Shown here: positions 31,914-41,886 of the stretch, one piece after another | Layout: each line of letters starts with the position of its first letter | Numbering within the stretch: position 1 is the first letter of the stretch | NCBI RefSeq assembly: GCF_000006985.1 | Contig: NC_002932.3 | Span: 1,041,109 to 1,105,108 of the forward strand | Direction: 5' to 3' | Source of the DNA: Chlorobaculum tepidum TLS | GTDB taxonomy: Bacteria; Bacteroidota; Chlorobiia; Chlorobiales; Chlorobiaceae | Length of the DNA: 64,000 nt | The notes under the pieces: model-generated | Told to the model about the DNA's origin: nothing | Database searches by the model: none | What the model saw: only the letters and a program-made list of their open reading frames with translations | Program-made: the position numbers and the translations under genes

Positions 31914-34900
31914 TCACCTGGGGCCGCTGACACCGGGTCCTTCGATAGCGCTCCGGCCTCCGGTGAGCGGCGTGACTTTGATGTGCGTGGCGATGCGATC
32001 CCGCAGGGCGGGCACGTGCGAAATGATGCCGATCAGCTTGCCAGACTGCTGGAGAGTGCCGAGCGTTTTCAGGGCTGTTTCGAGCGCCTCCTCGTCGAGC
32101 GTGCCGAACCCTTCATCGAGAAAGAGCGAATCGACGCTGACGTTCCGGCTCGACATCTGCGACAGGCCAAGCGCGAGCGCGAGGCTGACGATGAAACTCT
32201 CGCCACCGGAGAGATTGCGCGTGGAGCGCACCTCGCCCGCCTGCCACTGGTCGATCACGCTGAGTTCGAGCGCACCCGACAGGTCGTGCAAGAGCACGTA
32301 GCGATCGGTCATGCGCATGAGCTGCTTGTTGGCGTGAGCGATCATGATCTCAAACGTGATGCCCTGCGCGAAGTTGCGGAACTTTTTGCCATCCGCCGAC
32401 CCGATGAGGCTGTGCAACATTTCCCAGCGACGGCACTCCGCTTTCTGCGCTTCGACCGCCGCCATTTTCGAGCGATGCTCGTCCGCTGCCTGCCGGTGCG
32501 CTTCGAGCCGGCTCGCGATAGCCCCGACGCGGCCTTGCACGTCGCGAAGCTGCGCCTGAAGCTCGCCAATCCGCACCGCAAGCTCGTCAGCGGATAAGGT
32601 CGTAAGGCGGCGTTCAAGTTCGTCGCGCAGCCGCGCCTCGCGGTCGGAGCGCTTGAGGTCGAGGTCGCGCTTGCGATGCTCCAGCGAGGTCGCGGCGCTT
32701 TCGAGCCGCTCCCGCTCGGCCTCCGGCAGACAAGCGGCGACAAACGCCGCCTCGTCGGCAAATCCCTTTCCAGCAAGCGCTGCACCGAACTCCGCCTCGC
32801 GCCGTTCGACCTCCTCGCGCTCCTCTTCGACGGCGCGGCGCAATTCGGCTATCGAGGTGTCGAGCACGGCGAGCGCCTGCCGCGCGGCGTTGAACCTTTC
32901 CGACGAAGCGGCAAGCCGGTCACGCGCCGCCTGCACCAGGCTTTCGAGCCGCTCCTCTTCAGCATCGGGCAACTTCTCGCCGAACAATTCACGCCGCTCT
33001 TTTTTGCTGGTCTCGACACCGGCGAATGCCGCTTCGACCTCCTCGCGCCGCATGGCGAGATCGGCGTCGAGCGCCGCAATCTGCTCGGCGACATTGCGCA
33101 GCGACACCTCGCCAATCCGCAAGGATTCTTCGAGACTCCGGCCCCGCTCCTCCTCGCGCCGCCATGCATCGCGCCGCGCCTCCAGCTCCGCGACGAGCGA
33201 CTCGGCAATTTCGTCGCCAACCGCAACACCGTACGGTTCGACGAGGCGTCGCAAGAGTTGCCGCCGCTCGGCGAGTTCACATTGCGCCGCTTCTCGCTCG
33301 CGTTCGAGACGGTCGAGGTCGAAGCGGTTCACGCGCTGCTGATCGACGGCCTGTTCGAGACGCCGCTTGTCGCTTCGCGCAGCTTCGTTGAGCTGCTGCA
33401 ACCGGGCCTCATCGTCGCGAATCCGCTGTTCGAGCACGTCGAGCTGCTCGATGCGTCCGGCAAGCTCCTCAACCTTGCGCTTGTTCTCCGCGAGATTTTC
33501 GAGCACGACCGGCTCCGCTTCCTTCGCCGGGGCTTCTACACCCGCCTTTTCGAGCAGCGCGAGGCACTGCCGCCCGGAGGTTTCGCGCATGGCGGCGAGG
33601 TCGTCGCGCCACTGCCGCATCTGTTCGATCTCCGTCCGGCGCTCGGCGACGCTGATCTCCAGCTCCCGAACCGAGCGCGAATACTCCTGCACGGCTCGCT
33701 TCGCCACGTCGAGCGCCGCTTCGTCGCTCTCCGGCAGCACCTGTTCTTCAACATAGGGATGGTGCTCCGAGCCGCACAAGGGGCAGGGCTGACCGGCGAC
33801 GAGGCGGCGACGCTCCTCTTCGAGGCTGCGCACCCGGTCGGCCATCCGAGCGAGATTCTCCTGCGCCGCCGCCTCGCGTTCAGCATGAGCCAGCAGTTCA
33901 CGCGCGTGTTCGAGCTTTCGGGTGGCGTCAGCCTCCTCGCTTTCAAGCGTCTCAATATTCGCACCGAGTTCAGTGATTTTCGGCAGCAGCTCCTTGCCGG
34001 ACTTGTAGAGCGCCACAATCTCCTCAAGCAGGTGGCGGCGGTCGCGCAGAAGGTCGAGCTCAACGCGAAGCGCTTTCAGGGTCGAGCCATCGAGCCGCGC
34101 GGTGAACGACGCTTTGCGCTCGTCGAGCGCCTTGCGGGCCTCGTCGAATGCGGCTTGCGACGCTTTCGACTCCAGCTCTATTTTCGCGATCTCGTCCCGC
34201 AACTGACCGATGGCTTGCTGAACGGATGCGATGCCGGACGCAACGGCCCGCTCCCGCTCCGCTGCCGGGTGCAGCTCGTCGAAGGCGTGCCGGATGCCCG
34301 ACAATGCACCGACAAGCGAGGCATCCGCGTGGTGCTCCGTCTGCCAGGCGCGAAGCTTTTGCAACCCGTTCCGCGCCGACTCAACGCTTGCCGAAGCCGC
34401 CGCACGTTCGGCGTCGAGCCGCCCGCGACGCTCTTCGAGCGCCTCCAGCTCCCGTTTCCGCCGCTCGGCCTCCTGCCGCTTGCCCTCGATCACGGCGTCG
34501 AGCTGACGTACTTGCGCGATGAGCGGCCTGGCTGAGGTGACGCTCTCCTGCGCCGAAGCGAGCGCTTTTTCGGTGGCTTCGTGCTGCGCTTCCGCCTCCA
34601 GCCATCTTTGCTCCATCTTCGGTCGCCCCGCCTCTTTCGCGGCAAGTTCCTCGCTGTCGCGCCGCAACTGCGCCCGTTTCAGCTTGAGAACGGCGTACTG
34701 CGGTTCGACGGCGGCGGCGCTGCGGGCGAGCCTGAGCCGCTCCTCGTCCGTACGGAACGCCTCGCGCTCGGCGTCGAGCGCCGCCGCTTCACTGCCGATT
34801 GCCGCGAGCGCCGCTTCAAGACGCGCAATCTCCTGCAACCAGCGCTGAGCCGCCGATTCGGTTTCTACCCCGGCGTTCAGCTCGCGCTCTTTTTCGATGC

Positions 34901-35582
34901 ACTCCGCACGCTCGGTTTCGAGCGCTCGGCGCTCCTCGTCGCCGAGCAGCCGGATGCCCTCGCATTCGAGCTGGAGCCGTTCGAGCCGCGCCAGCTCGTC
35001 GCGCCGCCGCTCGTGCACCTTCATCGAAATCACCGAGTAAATCTTTGTGCCCGTGATCTGTTCAAGCACCGGCGCGCGCTGGTCAGCATCAGCTTGCAGG
35101 AACGCCGTGAACGCGCCCTGCGCGAGCAGCATCGAACGGGTGAAGCGATCGAAGTCCATGCCGGTTCGCGCCTCGACCTCCTGCAACGTCTCCTGCAATT
35201 TTGTCTGGATGAGCGCGCCAGTCACGGCGTCCGAGATTTCGTGCTTCTGGGACTGCAACTCGCCGCCGCGTTTGTGGCGGGAGCGATGCTGGCTCCAGTG
35301 GCAGCGGTACGCGCCGGAGGCGGTCGCGAAGGTCACTTCGGCGAAGCAGTCGCCCGAGTGGCGCGCCATGATTTCGTTGCTGCTTTTGGTGATCCGCCCC
35401 AGGCGCGGCGTCTGGCCATAGAGCCCGAGGCAGATGGCGTCGAGAATGGTGCTCTTGCCCGAACCGGTCGGGCCGGTGATGGCGAAGAGGCCGTCCGAAA
35501 GATATTCGGGCCGGGTGAAATCGATCTCCCACTCCCCTTGCAACGAATTCAGATTGGCGAAACGAAGCTTCTGGATAATCAC
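31914..35582 (-). CDS. sbcC: exonuclease subunit SbcC
   Basis: The 1222-residue ATPase of the SbcCD (Rad50-Mre11) complex, which opens and trims hairpins and blocked DNA ends. Walker A is FAITGPTGSGKSTILDAI near residue 40. Long coiled coils flank a zinc hook CPLCGSEHHP near residue 600. The ABC signature TRNLSGGESFIVSLALA and Walker B SLFLDEGFGTLD lie near the C-terminus. The start is GTG, overlapping the sbcD stop, so translation is coupled. The antisense strand holds long open frames caused by the high-GC, Arg/Glu-rich coding; they are not genes. Confidence 0.96.
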   Translation of the reverse strand: MIIQKLRFANLNSLQGEWEIDFTRPEYLSDGLFAITGPTGSGKSTILDAICLGLYGQTPRLGRITKSSNEIMARHSGDCFAEVTFATASGAYRCHWSQHRSRHKRGGELQSQKHEISDAVTGALIQTKLQETLQEVEARTGMDFDRFTRSMLLAQGAFTAFLQADADQRAPVLEQITGTKIYSVISMKVHERRRDELARLERLQLECEGIRLLGDEERRALETERAECIEKERELNAGVETESAAQRWLQEIARLEAALAAIGSEAAALDAEREAFRTDEERLRLARSAAAVEPQYAVLKLKRAQLRRDSEELAAKEAGRPKMEQRWLEAEAQHEATEKALASAQESVTSARPLIAQVRQLDAVIEGKRQEAERRKRELEALEERRGRLDAERAAASASVESARNGLQKLRAWQTEHHADASLVGALSGIRHAFDELHPAAERERAVASGIASVQQAIGQLRDEIAKIELESKASQAAFDEARKALDERKASFTARLDGSTLKALRVELDLLRDRRHLLEEIVALYKSGKELLPKITELGANIETLESEEADATRKLEHARELLAHAEREAAAQENLARMADRVRSLEEERRRLVAGQPCPLCGSEHHPYVEEQVLPESDEAALDVAKRAVQEYSRSVRELEISVAERRTEIEQMRQWRDDLAAMRETSGRQCLALLEKAGVEAPAKEAEPVVLENLAENKRKVEELAGRIEQLDVLEQRIRDDEARLQQLNEAARSDKRRLEQAVDQQRVNRFDLDRLEREREAAQCELAERRQLLRRLVEPYGVAVGDEIAESLVAELEARRDAWRREEERGRSLEESLRIGEVSLRNVAEQIAALDADLAMRREEVEAAFAGVETSKKERRELFGEKLPDAEEERLESLVQAARDRLAASSERFNAARQALAVLDTSIAELRRAVEEEREEVERREAEFGAALAGKGFADEAAFVAACLPEAERERLESAATSLEHRKRDLDLKRSDREARLRDELERRLTTLSADELAVRIGELQAQLRDVQGRVGAIASRLEAHRQAADEHRSKMAAVEAQKAECRRWEMLHSLIGSADGKKFRNFAQGITFEIMIAHANKQLMRMTDRYVLLHDLSGALELSVIDQWQAGEVRSTRNLSGGESFIVSLALALGLSQMSSRNVSVDSLFLDEGFGTLDEEALETALKTLGTLQQSGKLIGIISHVPALRDRIATHIKVTPLTGGRSAIEGPGVSGPR

Positions 35583-36838
35583 GATTTCCCCTCCTTTTCG
35601 GCCATCACGTCCTCCTCGCGGATTGAGCGCAGCACTTCGCGGTAGCTCTCGACGAGCGCGGGACGGAGCGATTCGTCGGTGCCGTACGCTTCGAGGCAGC
35701 GGTTGAAGACCGCTTCGGGATCGAGCTGCTGGAGCGTCTCGTTCGCTGCGGAGTGTCGCAGCGCCTGCTGGAGCGGGCGGTTGTTGCGGATGCGCCGGAT
35801 TTCGAGCAGCGATCCCGCGACCGCCTGTTCCATCGCCTCCTGCACGGTTGCGGGCGCTTCGTCTCCGCGATAGTCGATCTCCAGCCAGGCGTTGCTGCCC
35901 GCCGACCGCAACGCAGCGATGGCGGCGCTCAGTTCGTCGAGGCTCCCGGCGAGTCGTTCGAGCGGCTGGAAACAGGGAACTTCGATCTCCGTGACGGTTG
36001 GCTCGCGCCCTTCGAAATCAACCTGAAGCACCAGCTTTTGCTGCTTCGCCTCGCCAAATCCCATCGGAATCGGCGAGCCGCAGTAGCGCATATGTTCCGT
36101 TTTATCGACCCGTTGCGGCACGTGCATGTGGCCGAGGGCGACGTAGTCGAAAACAGGCGGAAAGGCGGTCGAGCAGACAATCGAGAGCGCTCCGGCGTAA
36201 ATTTCACGCACGCCATCCTCCTCAACCGTGACACACCCCGCCGTAAAGAGGTGCCCCATCGCGATGACCGGAATATCCGCACCGAGACTCCGACGGCGTT
36301 CAGCGGCGATCCGCGCCACCTCGGCGTAGTGCAGCGACACGCCGTCGGAGAGCTTGCGGATTTTGTCCTCCAGACTCTCCCCCGGCTCGACCGTGCGAAT
36401 GTCGCGATCCCGCAAGAACGGCACCGCGCACACAATCGCCTCGGGACTTCCCTGCCGATCGCGGAGCAGCCGCACCTCGTCCGCCGGATCACCGGTCGTC
36501 GCGCCGAGCACATGCACGTCGAAGGCGCGAAGCAGCTCCTTCGGCGCGTCGAGAAAGGTGGGCGAATCGTGGTTGCCGCTCGTGATGACCACGTGGCGGC
36601 ATGGCGATCCGGGCGTGAGAGCGATGCGGTTCAGGAATTGATAGTAGAGTTTCTGCGTGGCGTTGCCGGGCGTGGTGGTGTCGAAAATATCGCCCGCCAC
36701 GACGAGCAGCTCGATGCCGCGCGACTCGACGGTTCCGGCCAGCCAGTCGAGAAACGCCTCGAACTCATGCAAGCGGCTCCGCCCGAACAGCGACCGCCCG
36801 AGATGCCAGTCGGATGTATGAAGAATGCGTAGGGGCAA
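35579..36838 (-). CDS. sbcD: exonuclease subunit SbcD
   Basis: The Mre11-type phosphoesterase partner of SbcC; about 419 residues. Metal-binding motifs in order: ILHTSDWHLGRSL, VVAGDIFDTTTPGNA, VITSGNHDSPTFLDAP, IAMGHLFTAG and YVALGHMHVPQRV. There is no ATG at the conserved N-terminus; the best start is TTG, giving (M)PLRILHTSDWHLG. The open frame extends 26 codons further but runs through repetitive ATTATCCATTATCAATT-type intergenic DNA, so I exclude it. It is first in the sbcD-sbcC operon. Confidence 0.93.
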   Translation of the reverse strand: MPLRILHTSDWHLGRSLFGRSRLHEFEAFLDWLAGTVESRGIELLVVAGDIFDTTTPGNATQKLYYQFLNRIALTPGSPCRHVVITSGNHDSPTFLDAPKELLRAFDVHVLGATTGDPADEVRLLRDRQGSPEAIVCAVPFLRDRDIRTVEPGESLEDKIRKLSDGVSLHYAEVARIAAERRRSLGADIPVIAMGHLFTAGCVTVEEDGVREIYAGALSIVCSTAFPPVFDYVALGHMHVPQRVDKTEHMRYCGSPIPMGFGEAKQQKLVLQVDFEGREPTVTEIEVPCFQPLERLAGSLDELSAAIAALRSAGSNAWLEIDYRGDEAPATVQEAMEQAVAGSLLEIRRIRNNRPLQQALRHSAANETLQQLDPEAVFNRCLEAYGTDESLRPALVESYREVLRSIREEDVMAEKEGKS

Positions 36839-37067
36839 GAGATAATGGAAAAATTGATAATGGATAATGCACAATGTAGGCAGCGACGCCGGGAGCGCCA
36901 AGCGGCGATAAAACAAAAACTGGTGTCTTTATGACAAATCTTGCAATCAGGTAAATACTTTTCTTTGTAAAGTTCTTTATAACACCCACACCAAAAGAGT
37001 TCGCGTCCGGCAATGTTCGTCCACGCTGTCCATGCCAGCCAGCCACAAACAGGCGCCAGGCATGCTC

Positions 37068-38270
37068 CTACGACTCTTCGTCCTCTTGCTGCGTGGTTAT
37101 TTCCGGCGGCAGCTTTTTAGACACCTTCGCGCCGAGTTTGCGAATCTCTTCGGCGCGTCCGGCAAGGTTGCCGCGGCCTTCGGTGAGGCGTTTCATGGCG
37201 AGCTCGAAGGTGTCGGATACTCCAGCGAGCTTTTTGCGGGCTTCGATCATCGCTTCGGCAACAAGCACCACCTGGTCGTAGATGCGGCCCGCTTTGTCGG
37301 CGATCAGTTCGGCGTTGCGATTTTCGTTTTCGCGCCGCCAGATTTGCGCGATCAGGCGGAGGGTAATCATGAGCGTCGCCGGGCCGGTGACAACGACGTT
37401 CTTTCCGGCGAGCTCGTAAAAGAGCGACGGATCGGCCTGCATCGCCGCCTGGTAGGCCGGCTCGAGCGGGATGCACATGATGACGAAGTCGAGCGTGCGG
37501 TTGCCTCGGAGCGCCGCGTAGTCCTTGCGTTCCAGCTCGGCCACGTGCCGCCGCACCGACTGCACGTGCTCGCGCAACGCCTCGCTGCGGCGCGCCTCGT
37601 GCTCCTCGTTACACCAGCGCTCGTAGGCGGTCAGCGACACCTTCGCATCAACGATCACCGCCTTCTCGCCCGGCAGATGCACCATGAAGTCGGGGCGAAC
37701 GAGCCGCCCGTCGTCGGTGCGGTCGCTCTCCTGCACGGTGTATTCGCGCCCTTTGACGAGACCCGACGCCTCGAAGAGCCGCTCGATAATCAACTCGCCC
37801 CAGTCCCCCTGCTTCTTGCTCTCGCCCTTGATAGCCCGCGCAAGGTTGTTAGCCTCGTCGCTCACCTGATGGTTCAGCTCCTGAAGCTGCCGCACCTGTT
37901 CAAGCAGCCGCGCCGACAACTCCGTATCGCTGCGATGCACCTCATCGATGCGCTGCCGGAACGAGTCGAGCTGCAAGCGGAACGGCTCCAGAAGCCCGTC
38001 GAGCCGCTGCCGGTGCTGCTCCGAAAGCGCCGCCCCCCGCTCCTCCACGATCCGGTTCGCCAGATTCTCAAGCGTCGCCTCCAACCGCGCTTCATCGGAG
38101 CGCCGAGCCTCCAGCGAAGCCGCTGCCCGTTCCCGCTCATGCTCTACCTCCACCTGCAACCGGGCATTCTCGACCGAAAGCGCGTTCGACTCCCGCTGAC
38201 TGCGCAGAAGCAGGAAGCCGAGTACGGCGACAAGAATGATAAGCAGGAGGATGACGAGGGTTGAGATCAT
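37068..38270 (-). CDS. rmuC: DNA recombination protein RmuC
   Basis: A 400-residue RmuC. N-terminal membrane helix (TLVILLLIILVAVLGFLLL), a coiled coil to about 160, then the nuclease-like core with GDWGELIIERLFEASGL, VRPDFMVHLPGEKAVIVDAK and IMCIPLEPAY. RmuC limits DNA inversions in E. coli; its enzymatic role is still poorly defined. I start at the ATG just before the helix; the frame is open 29 codons further upstream without supporting signal. Confidence 0.92.
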   Translation of the reverse strand: MISTLVILLLIILVAVLGFLLLRSQRESNALSVENARLQVEVEHERERAAASLEARRSDEARLEATLENLANRIVEERGAALSEQHRQRLDGLLEPFRLQLDSFRQRIDEVHRSDTELSARLLEQVRQLQELNHQVSDEANNLARAIKGESKKQGDWGELIIERLFEASGLVKGREYTVQESDRTDDGRLVRPDFMVHLPGEKAVIVDAKVSLTAYERWCNEEHEARRSEALREHVQSVRRHVAELERKDYAALRGNRTLDFVIMCIPLEPAYQAAMQADPSLFYELAGKNVVVTGPATLMITLRLIAQIWRRENENRNAELIADKAGRIYDQVVLVAEAMIEARKKLAGVSDTFELAMKRLTEGRGNLAGRAEEIRKLGAKVSKKLPPEITTQQEDEES

Positions 38271-38391
38271 AAAAAAACAGGGTTGAAATTTGCATTGAGA
38301 TACTTCTCTGACGCGGCAAAAAACCTCCACAACAACATAGAACAATGCCTCAAGCACATCGCCGAATCATCATCTTTAGGGACAATCCAGA

Positions 38392-39219
38392 CTATGGCAC
38401 ACGATAAATCTCCGGCGGATGGTGCTGAACCGTGCGGGCGTATCTCACCGCAGGTTTACCGAAAAGCATAGCATAGCCGAACGCATGATCGTCGGGAATG
38501 CCGAGGCGCTGGCGCATTTCAGGTAGCATCTCTTCGATCGCCCAGGTCGCGATACCGTTCCAGAGCGTACCGATGCCGCAAGCCTGCGCGTACAATTCGA
38601 AAGTTGTCAGTGCGATCACGCAATCCTGCCTCGGTGTGGAGAGGCTTTTCGGGGCCGTGGCGATTAGCAGATGGGGCGCGTCCCGGAAAACAAGATCGAT
38701 CTTGTGCTTCTGCCATACCTTTACGAAGCGGGCGTAGTACGCCTTCGATTCCGGCAGGGCCTCCTCTTCGAGCAACCGCACGAGCCTCTCCATCACCTCG
38801 TCACGGAAATGGGCTGTCTTCTCGCGGTCATCGAGCACGGTGAAGCGTACCTTTCTCGCGTTAACGCCGGTCGGCGCGCAGGATGCGACCGTAATCAGCT
38901 TGTCGATCAACTCCGGCGAAAGATTCTCCGGACAGTAGCGCCGCACCGAGCGACGACCGGCGATCAGAGTTTCGAGCTGGTCTGTTTCGGGAAGATTCCC
39001 CTTCAGCGGTGTACTTCCGTCCGGACTGAACCCGAGGATGGAAATGGCCGCCTCCGGACAGACAGCCAGGCAGTGCTCACAGCGCAAACAGGAAAACTCC
39101 TTGCCCGGCGCGATGGAGGGATATTCGCCCGTTGCCATCACGATAATCCGGGATGGGCAGTCCGCCACACATTGCCCGCACCGTGTACAACGCGCGCTGT
39201 CAACGTTAAAATCGATCAT
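38392..39219 (-). CDS. nitroreductase with N-terminal 2x[4Fe-4S] ferredoxin domain
   Basis: A 275-residue fusion. Two ferredoxin motifs lie at the N-terminus: CTRCGQCVADCPS and CLRCEHCLAVCPEAA. A nitroreductase-type FMN domain follows from about residue 80 (IAGRRSVRRYCPENLSPE), with SCAPTGVNARKVRF and YAQACGIGTLWNG. Such proteins pass electrons from low-potential carriers to FMN; physiological substrates are mostly unknown. It is a single gene upstream of tRNA-Cys on the other strand. Confidence 0.88.
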   Translation of the reverse strand: MIDFNVDSARCTRCGQCVADCPSRIIVMATGEYPSIAPGKEFSCLRCEHCLAVCPEAAISILGFSPDGSTPLKGNLPETDQLETLIAGRRSVRRYCPENLSPELIDKLITVASCAPTGVNARKVRFTVLDDREKTAHFRDEVMERLVRLLEEEALPESKAYYARFVKVWQKHKIDLVFRDAPHLLIATAPKSLSTPRQDCVIALTTFELYAQACGIGTLWNGIATWAIEEMLPEMRQRLGIPDDHAFGYAMLFGKPAVRYARTVQHHPPEIYRVP

Positions 39220-39368
39220 AACGTTCGTCGTTCAGTGTTTTTACAAATGACACTATTGTTTAATGATACGGGCTTCAGACTTGTAATGCCAGCCTCGCGA
39301 TTCAAAGAGGCTAAAAAACATGAGCTGTTTTGGGAAAACGATTTTTTTCTTACCTTTAGCTTCGCTTT

Positions 39369-39442
39369 GGTGAAGTGGCCGAGTGGCTAGGCAGAGGTCT
39401 GCAAAACCTCGTACAGCGGTTCGAATCCGCTCTTCACCTCCA
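39369..39442 (+). tRNA. tRNA-Cys (GCA)
   Basis: A complete cloverleaf: acceptor stem GGTGAAG with CTTCACC, anticodon arm GAGGT-CTGCAAA-ACCTC with anticodon GCA, T arm AGCGG-TTCGAAT-CCGCT, discriminator T and an encoded CCA. It is followed at once by a terminator. Confidence 0.97.
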
Positions 39443-39446
39443 ATAG

Positions 39447-39474
39447 AAAAGCCTGCTTTGACGCAGGCTTTTTT
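39447..39474 (+). terminator. terminator behind tRNA-Cys
   Basis: GCCTGC (39451-39456) and GCAGGC (39463-39468) with a six-base loop, preceded by AAAA and followed by six T. It can serve both the tRNA and the convergent aminotransferase operon. Confidence 0.85.
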
Positions 39475-39495
39475 CGTTTACAGAACTTCCCTCTT

Positions 39496-40653
39496 TTACC
39501 CGATCTTCTCGGCACCGGAAATAATGGCGGCAACGAGTTTGTCGATGGTGGCGTCGTCCATCAGCACGGGGATATTCAGGCAGATGCTGCTCTGGAGAAG
39601 CTGGCCGGTTTTCGGCCACAACTCTTCAAGGTTGGCATCGCGGTACCGGTCGTAGGCCTTCAGGAGATGACCCCAGACAGCAGCGTAGTGCCAGTCGATC
39701 GCTTCGGGCAAAATCTTGGTGCCGAAACCGTGCTCCATCAGGTGCGCCTCGAACTCCAACGCAGCCTTGGGATCGCGAACCTTGAAGATCAGCGTATCGC
39801 CCTGCGCTCCAGCTTCGTCGGTGAAGGGGCGCATCGTGAGGTTGCTGAGGTGGCTGATGCGATCTTTAATCTTGTACTTGTTCTCCCGCGCTTTGGAGAG
39901 GATGTAGTCGATTTTGGCGAGCTGGGCGACGCCGATGGCGGCAGTCACTTCGCTGAGTCGGTAGTTCAGACCCTTGGCGCGGCGCGGATCCTTGCCGCGC
40001 AGCAGGCCAGGCAGGTGCATGTGGCCGTGGTCGGAAAATTCGGCCACGCGGTCGTAGATATCCTTGTCGTCGGTGATGACCATGCCGCCCTCACCGACGT
40101 GCAGCGTTTTGCCCGCATCGAAGGAGAAGGAGCCAACCTTGCCGATGGTGCCGAGCTTGCGGCCTTTGTAGGTCGCGCCGAGCGACTGGGCGGCGTCTTC
40201 AATGAGCGTCACGCCGCGGCGCTCGCAGATTTCGGCGATTTCGTCCATTTTCGGTGCGGCCCACATCGGAATCGCCACGACGGCCTTGGTCTTCGGCGTG
40301 ATCGCCTTTTCGACCTCCGCCGGATCAAGGTGGTAGGTCTCGTCGATCTCCACCGGCACCGGCACCGCGCCAAGCGCGGCGGCGGCTTCGACCGGAGCGA
40401 TGAAGGTCCATGCGGTGGTGATCACCTCGTCGCCCGGGCCGACGCCCGCAGCCGCCAGCGCGCAGTGAATCGCCGCCGTGCCCGACGAAACGGCGTGAGC
40501 GTACTTCACGCCCATATATGCGGCGAACTTCTCCTCGAACTCTCTCGCCTTGTAGTTACCCGGCGCATACCGGTACAGCGTGGTTTTCTCCCCGCTGAAT
40601 AACTCCTGTATCTGGGCCAGTTCCTCTTTCCCAATCAGCTCGGCTCCTGCCAT
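39496..40653 (-). CDS. DegT/DnrJ-type sugar aminotransferase, KdnA-like
   Basis: A 385-residue PLP-dependent aminotransferase of the DegT/DnrJ/EryC1 family. Marks: HAVSSGTAAIHCALAAAGVG, GDEVITTAWTFIAPVEA, LIEDAAQSLGA, the lysine loop SFSFDAGKTLHVGEGG and FSDHGHMH. From memory, the N-terminus and the HGH segment recall KdnA of Shewanella, which puts an amine on C8 of Kdo after KdnB oxidises it. The next gene upstream is a KdnB-like iron alcohol dehydrogenase, which strengthens the idea. An amino-ulosonate is the predicted product; the exact sugar is inferred. It is the last gene of a five-gene operon. Confidence 0.82.
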   Translation of the reverse strand: MAGAELIGKEELAQIQELFSGEKTTLYRYAPGNYKAREFEEKFAAYMGVKYAHAVSSGTAAIHCALAAAGVGPGDEVITTAWTFIAPVEAAAALGAVPVPVEIDETYHLDPAEVEKAITPKTKAVVAIPMWAAPKMDEIAEICERRGVTLIEDAAQSLGATYKGRKLGTIGKVGSFSFDAGKTLHVGEGGMVITDDKDIYDRVAEFSDHGHMHLPGLLRGKDPRRAKGLNYRLSEVTAAIGVAQLAKIDYILSKARENKYKIKDRISHLSNLTMRPFTDEAGAQGDTLIFKVRDPKAALEFEAHLMEHGFGTKILPEAIDWHYAAVWGHLLKAYDRYRDANLEELWPKTGQLLQSSICLNIPVLMDDATIDKLVAAIISGAEKIG

Positions 40654-40721
40654 AGTGTTTGATTTTTTTTAATTATTGTTTGTGTCCACGTTATTCATTA
40701 CGTCAACTTCACCACTTTCTT

Positions 40722-41855
40722 TCAAGTCAGCGCGTCGATTACCACCCGGGCCGACTCTTCGTTAAACTCCACAGGGTTGCCACCGAACGATCCCGAAAGC
40801 GCCTGCGAGGCTTTGCTGGCCAGCTCGGCGACGTTGCCTTTGCCGTAGCCGTAGGGTACGAGGTTCGGAATGGCGAGCTGGCAGTAGAGCGCGTCCATCT
40901 GTTCGAGCAGTTCCAGCGCGGACTCCCTTGCCGATGCGCCCTCTTTTCGGGCTGGATTGAGCAGCGCGTATTTGTCATATCCCTTGTTGACGTTGTAACG
41001 CATCACCTCCTTGAGGAAGATCGCACCCGCAAGGCCGTGCGGCACCTGGTGCTTCACGCCGACGTAGTAGGCGAAACCGTTGGTCGGGCCGTCCCCGGAG
41101 TTCATGAGCGCCGTGACGCCGCAAATGCTGCCAAGAGCGAGGTCGAGACGTGATTCGGCGCGGTCGAGCTGTCCCTGCTGCAATGCGTAGAAGGTGCGCT
41201 GGAAACCTTCGATCGAAAAGATGCGGCTCAGCGCGGTGTGCTTGACCGAACCAAAGCTGTCCACGCAGTGCACGAGGCTGTCCATCGCCGAGGCGATGAC
41301 GCTCTCCATCGGAGCGCTCATCGAGAGTTTCGGATCGATGACCGAGCGTTTCGGGAAGTTCTTGCGGCTGTTGATACCGAGCTTGCGTCCTTCATCCTCG
41401 TCGATGAAGACCGCGTTATAGCTCACCTCAGCACCGCTGCCAAGCAGTGAAGGCACGGTCACGAGCGGCACTGGGTCGCTCACATCCTTCGGGAAGCCCT
41501 TGAGCGAAAGCGCCGGAACGTTGTTGGTCAGGAGAAGCGCAACTCCCTTGCCGAGATCGATGGTGCTGCCGCCTCCGATAGCCACCAGACCATCGGGCAG
41601 TTCTCGGCGGAAAAACTCCGCGACATTTTCGAGATGCCGGTAGGTCGGCTCGCCCCTGAACTCGTTGCAATAGACGACCGCATTGGCGTAGCAGGCGTTG
41701 ATGTTGCGCAGTACATCCTGGAAATAGAGGTTTTCTGAAAGGCTTGCATCGTAGATGATACCCGGTTTGGCGATGCCGAGCGACTGAAGATGCTCATGCA
41801 CAGAGAGGGCCTCGTTGACCCCGATACACAGGTCGGTGGAAAGAAAAAAGTTCAT
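40722..41855 (-). CDS. iron-containing alcohol dehydrogenase, KdnB-like
   Basis: A 377-residue group III alcohol dehydrogenase. NAD and metal motifs: DGLVAIGGGSTIDLGKGVAL, VPSLLGSGAEVS, SAMDSLVHCVDSFGSVKH and GVKHQVPHGLAGAIF, the last two giving the iron-binding His residues. The segment GRKLGINSRKNFPKRSVIDP resembles KdnB, the Kdo 8-oxidase. Encoded 68 bp before the KdnA-like gene. It would make the keto group that the aminotransferase uses. Other sugar-alcohol oxidations are possible. Confidence 0.8.
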   Translation of the reverse strand: MNFFLSTDLCIGVNEALSVHEHLQSLGIAKPGIIYDASLSENLYFQDVLRNINACYANAVVYCNEFRGEPTYRHLENVAEFFRRELPDGLVAIGGGSTIDLGKGVALLLTNNVPALSLKGFPKDVSDPVPLVTVPSLLGSGAEVSYNAVFIDEDEGRKLGINSRKNFPKRSVIDPKLSMSAPMESVIASAMDSLVHCVDSFGSVKHTALSRIFSIEGFQRTFYALQQGQLDRAESRLDLALGSICGVTALMNSGDGPTNGFAYYVGVKHQVPHGLAGAIFLKEVMRYNVNKGYDKYALLNPARKEGASARESALELLEQMDALYCQLAIPNLVPYGYGKGNVAELASKASQALSGSFGGNPVEFNEESARVVIDALT

Positions 41856-41886
41856 ATTGTCTTGATTTTGTTGGGTTTGTCGGATT

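Noticed and set aside
32676-34535. A 619-codon open frame on the + strand.
   Set aside because: It is antisense to sbcC coiled-coil coding sequence with high third-position GC; it has no ribosome site or family-like motif.
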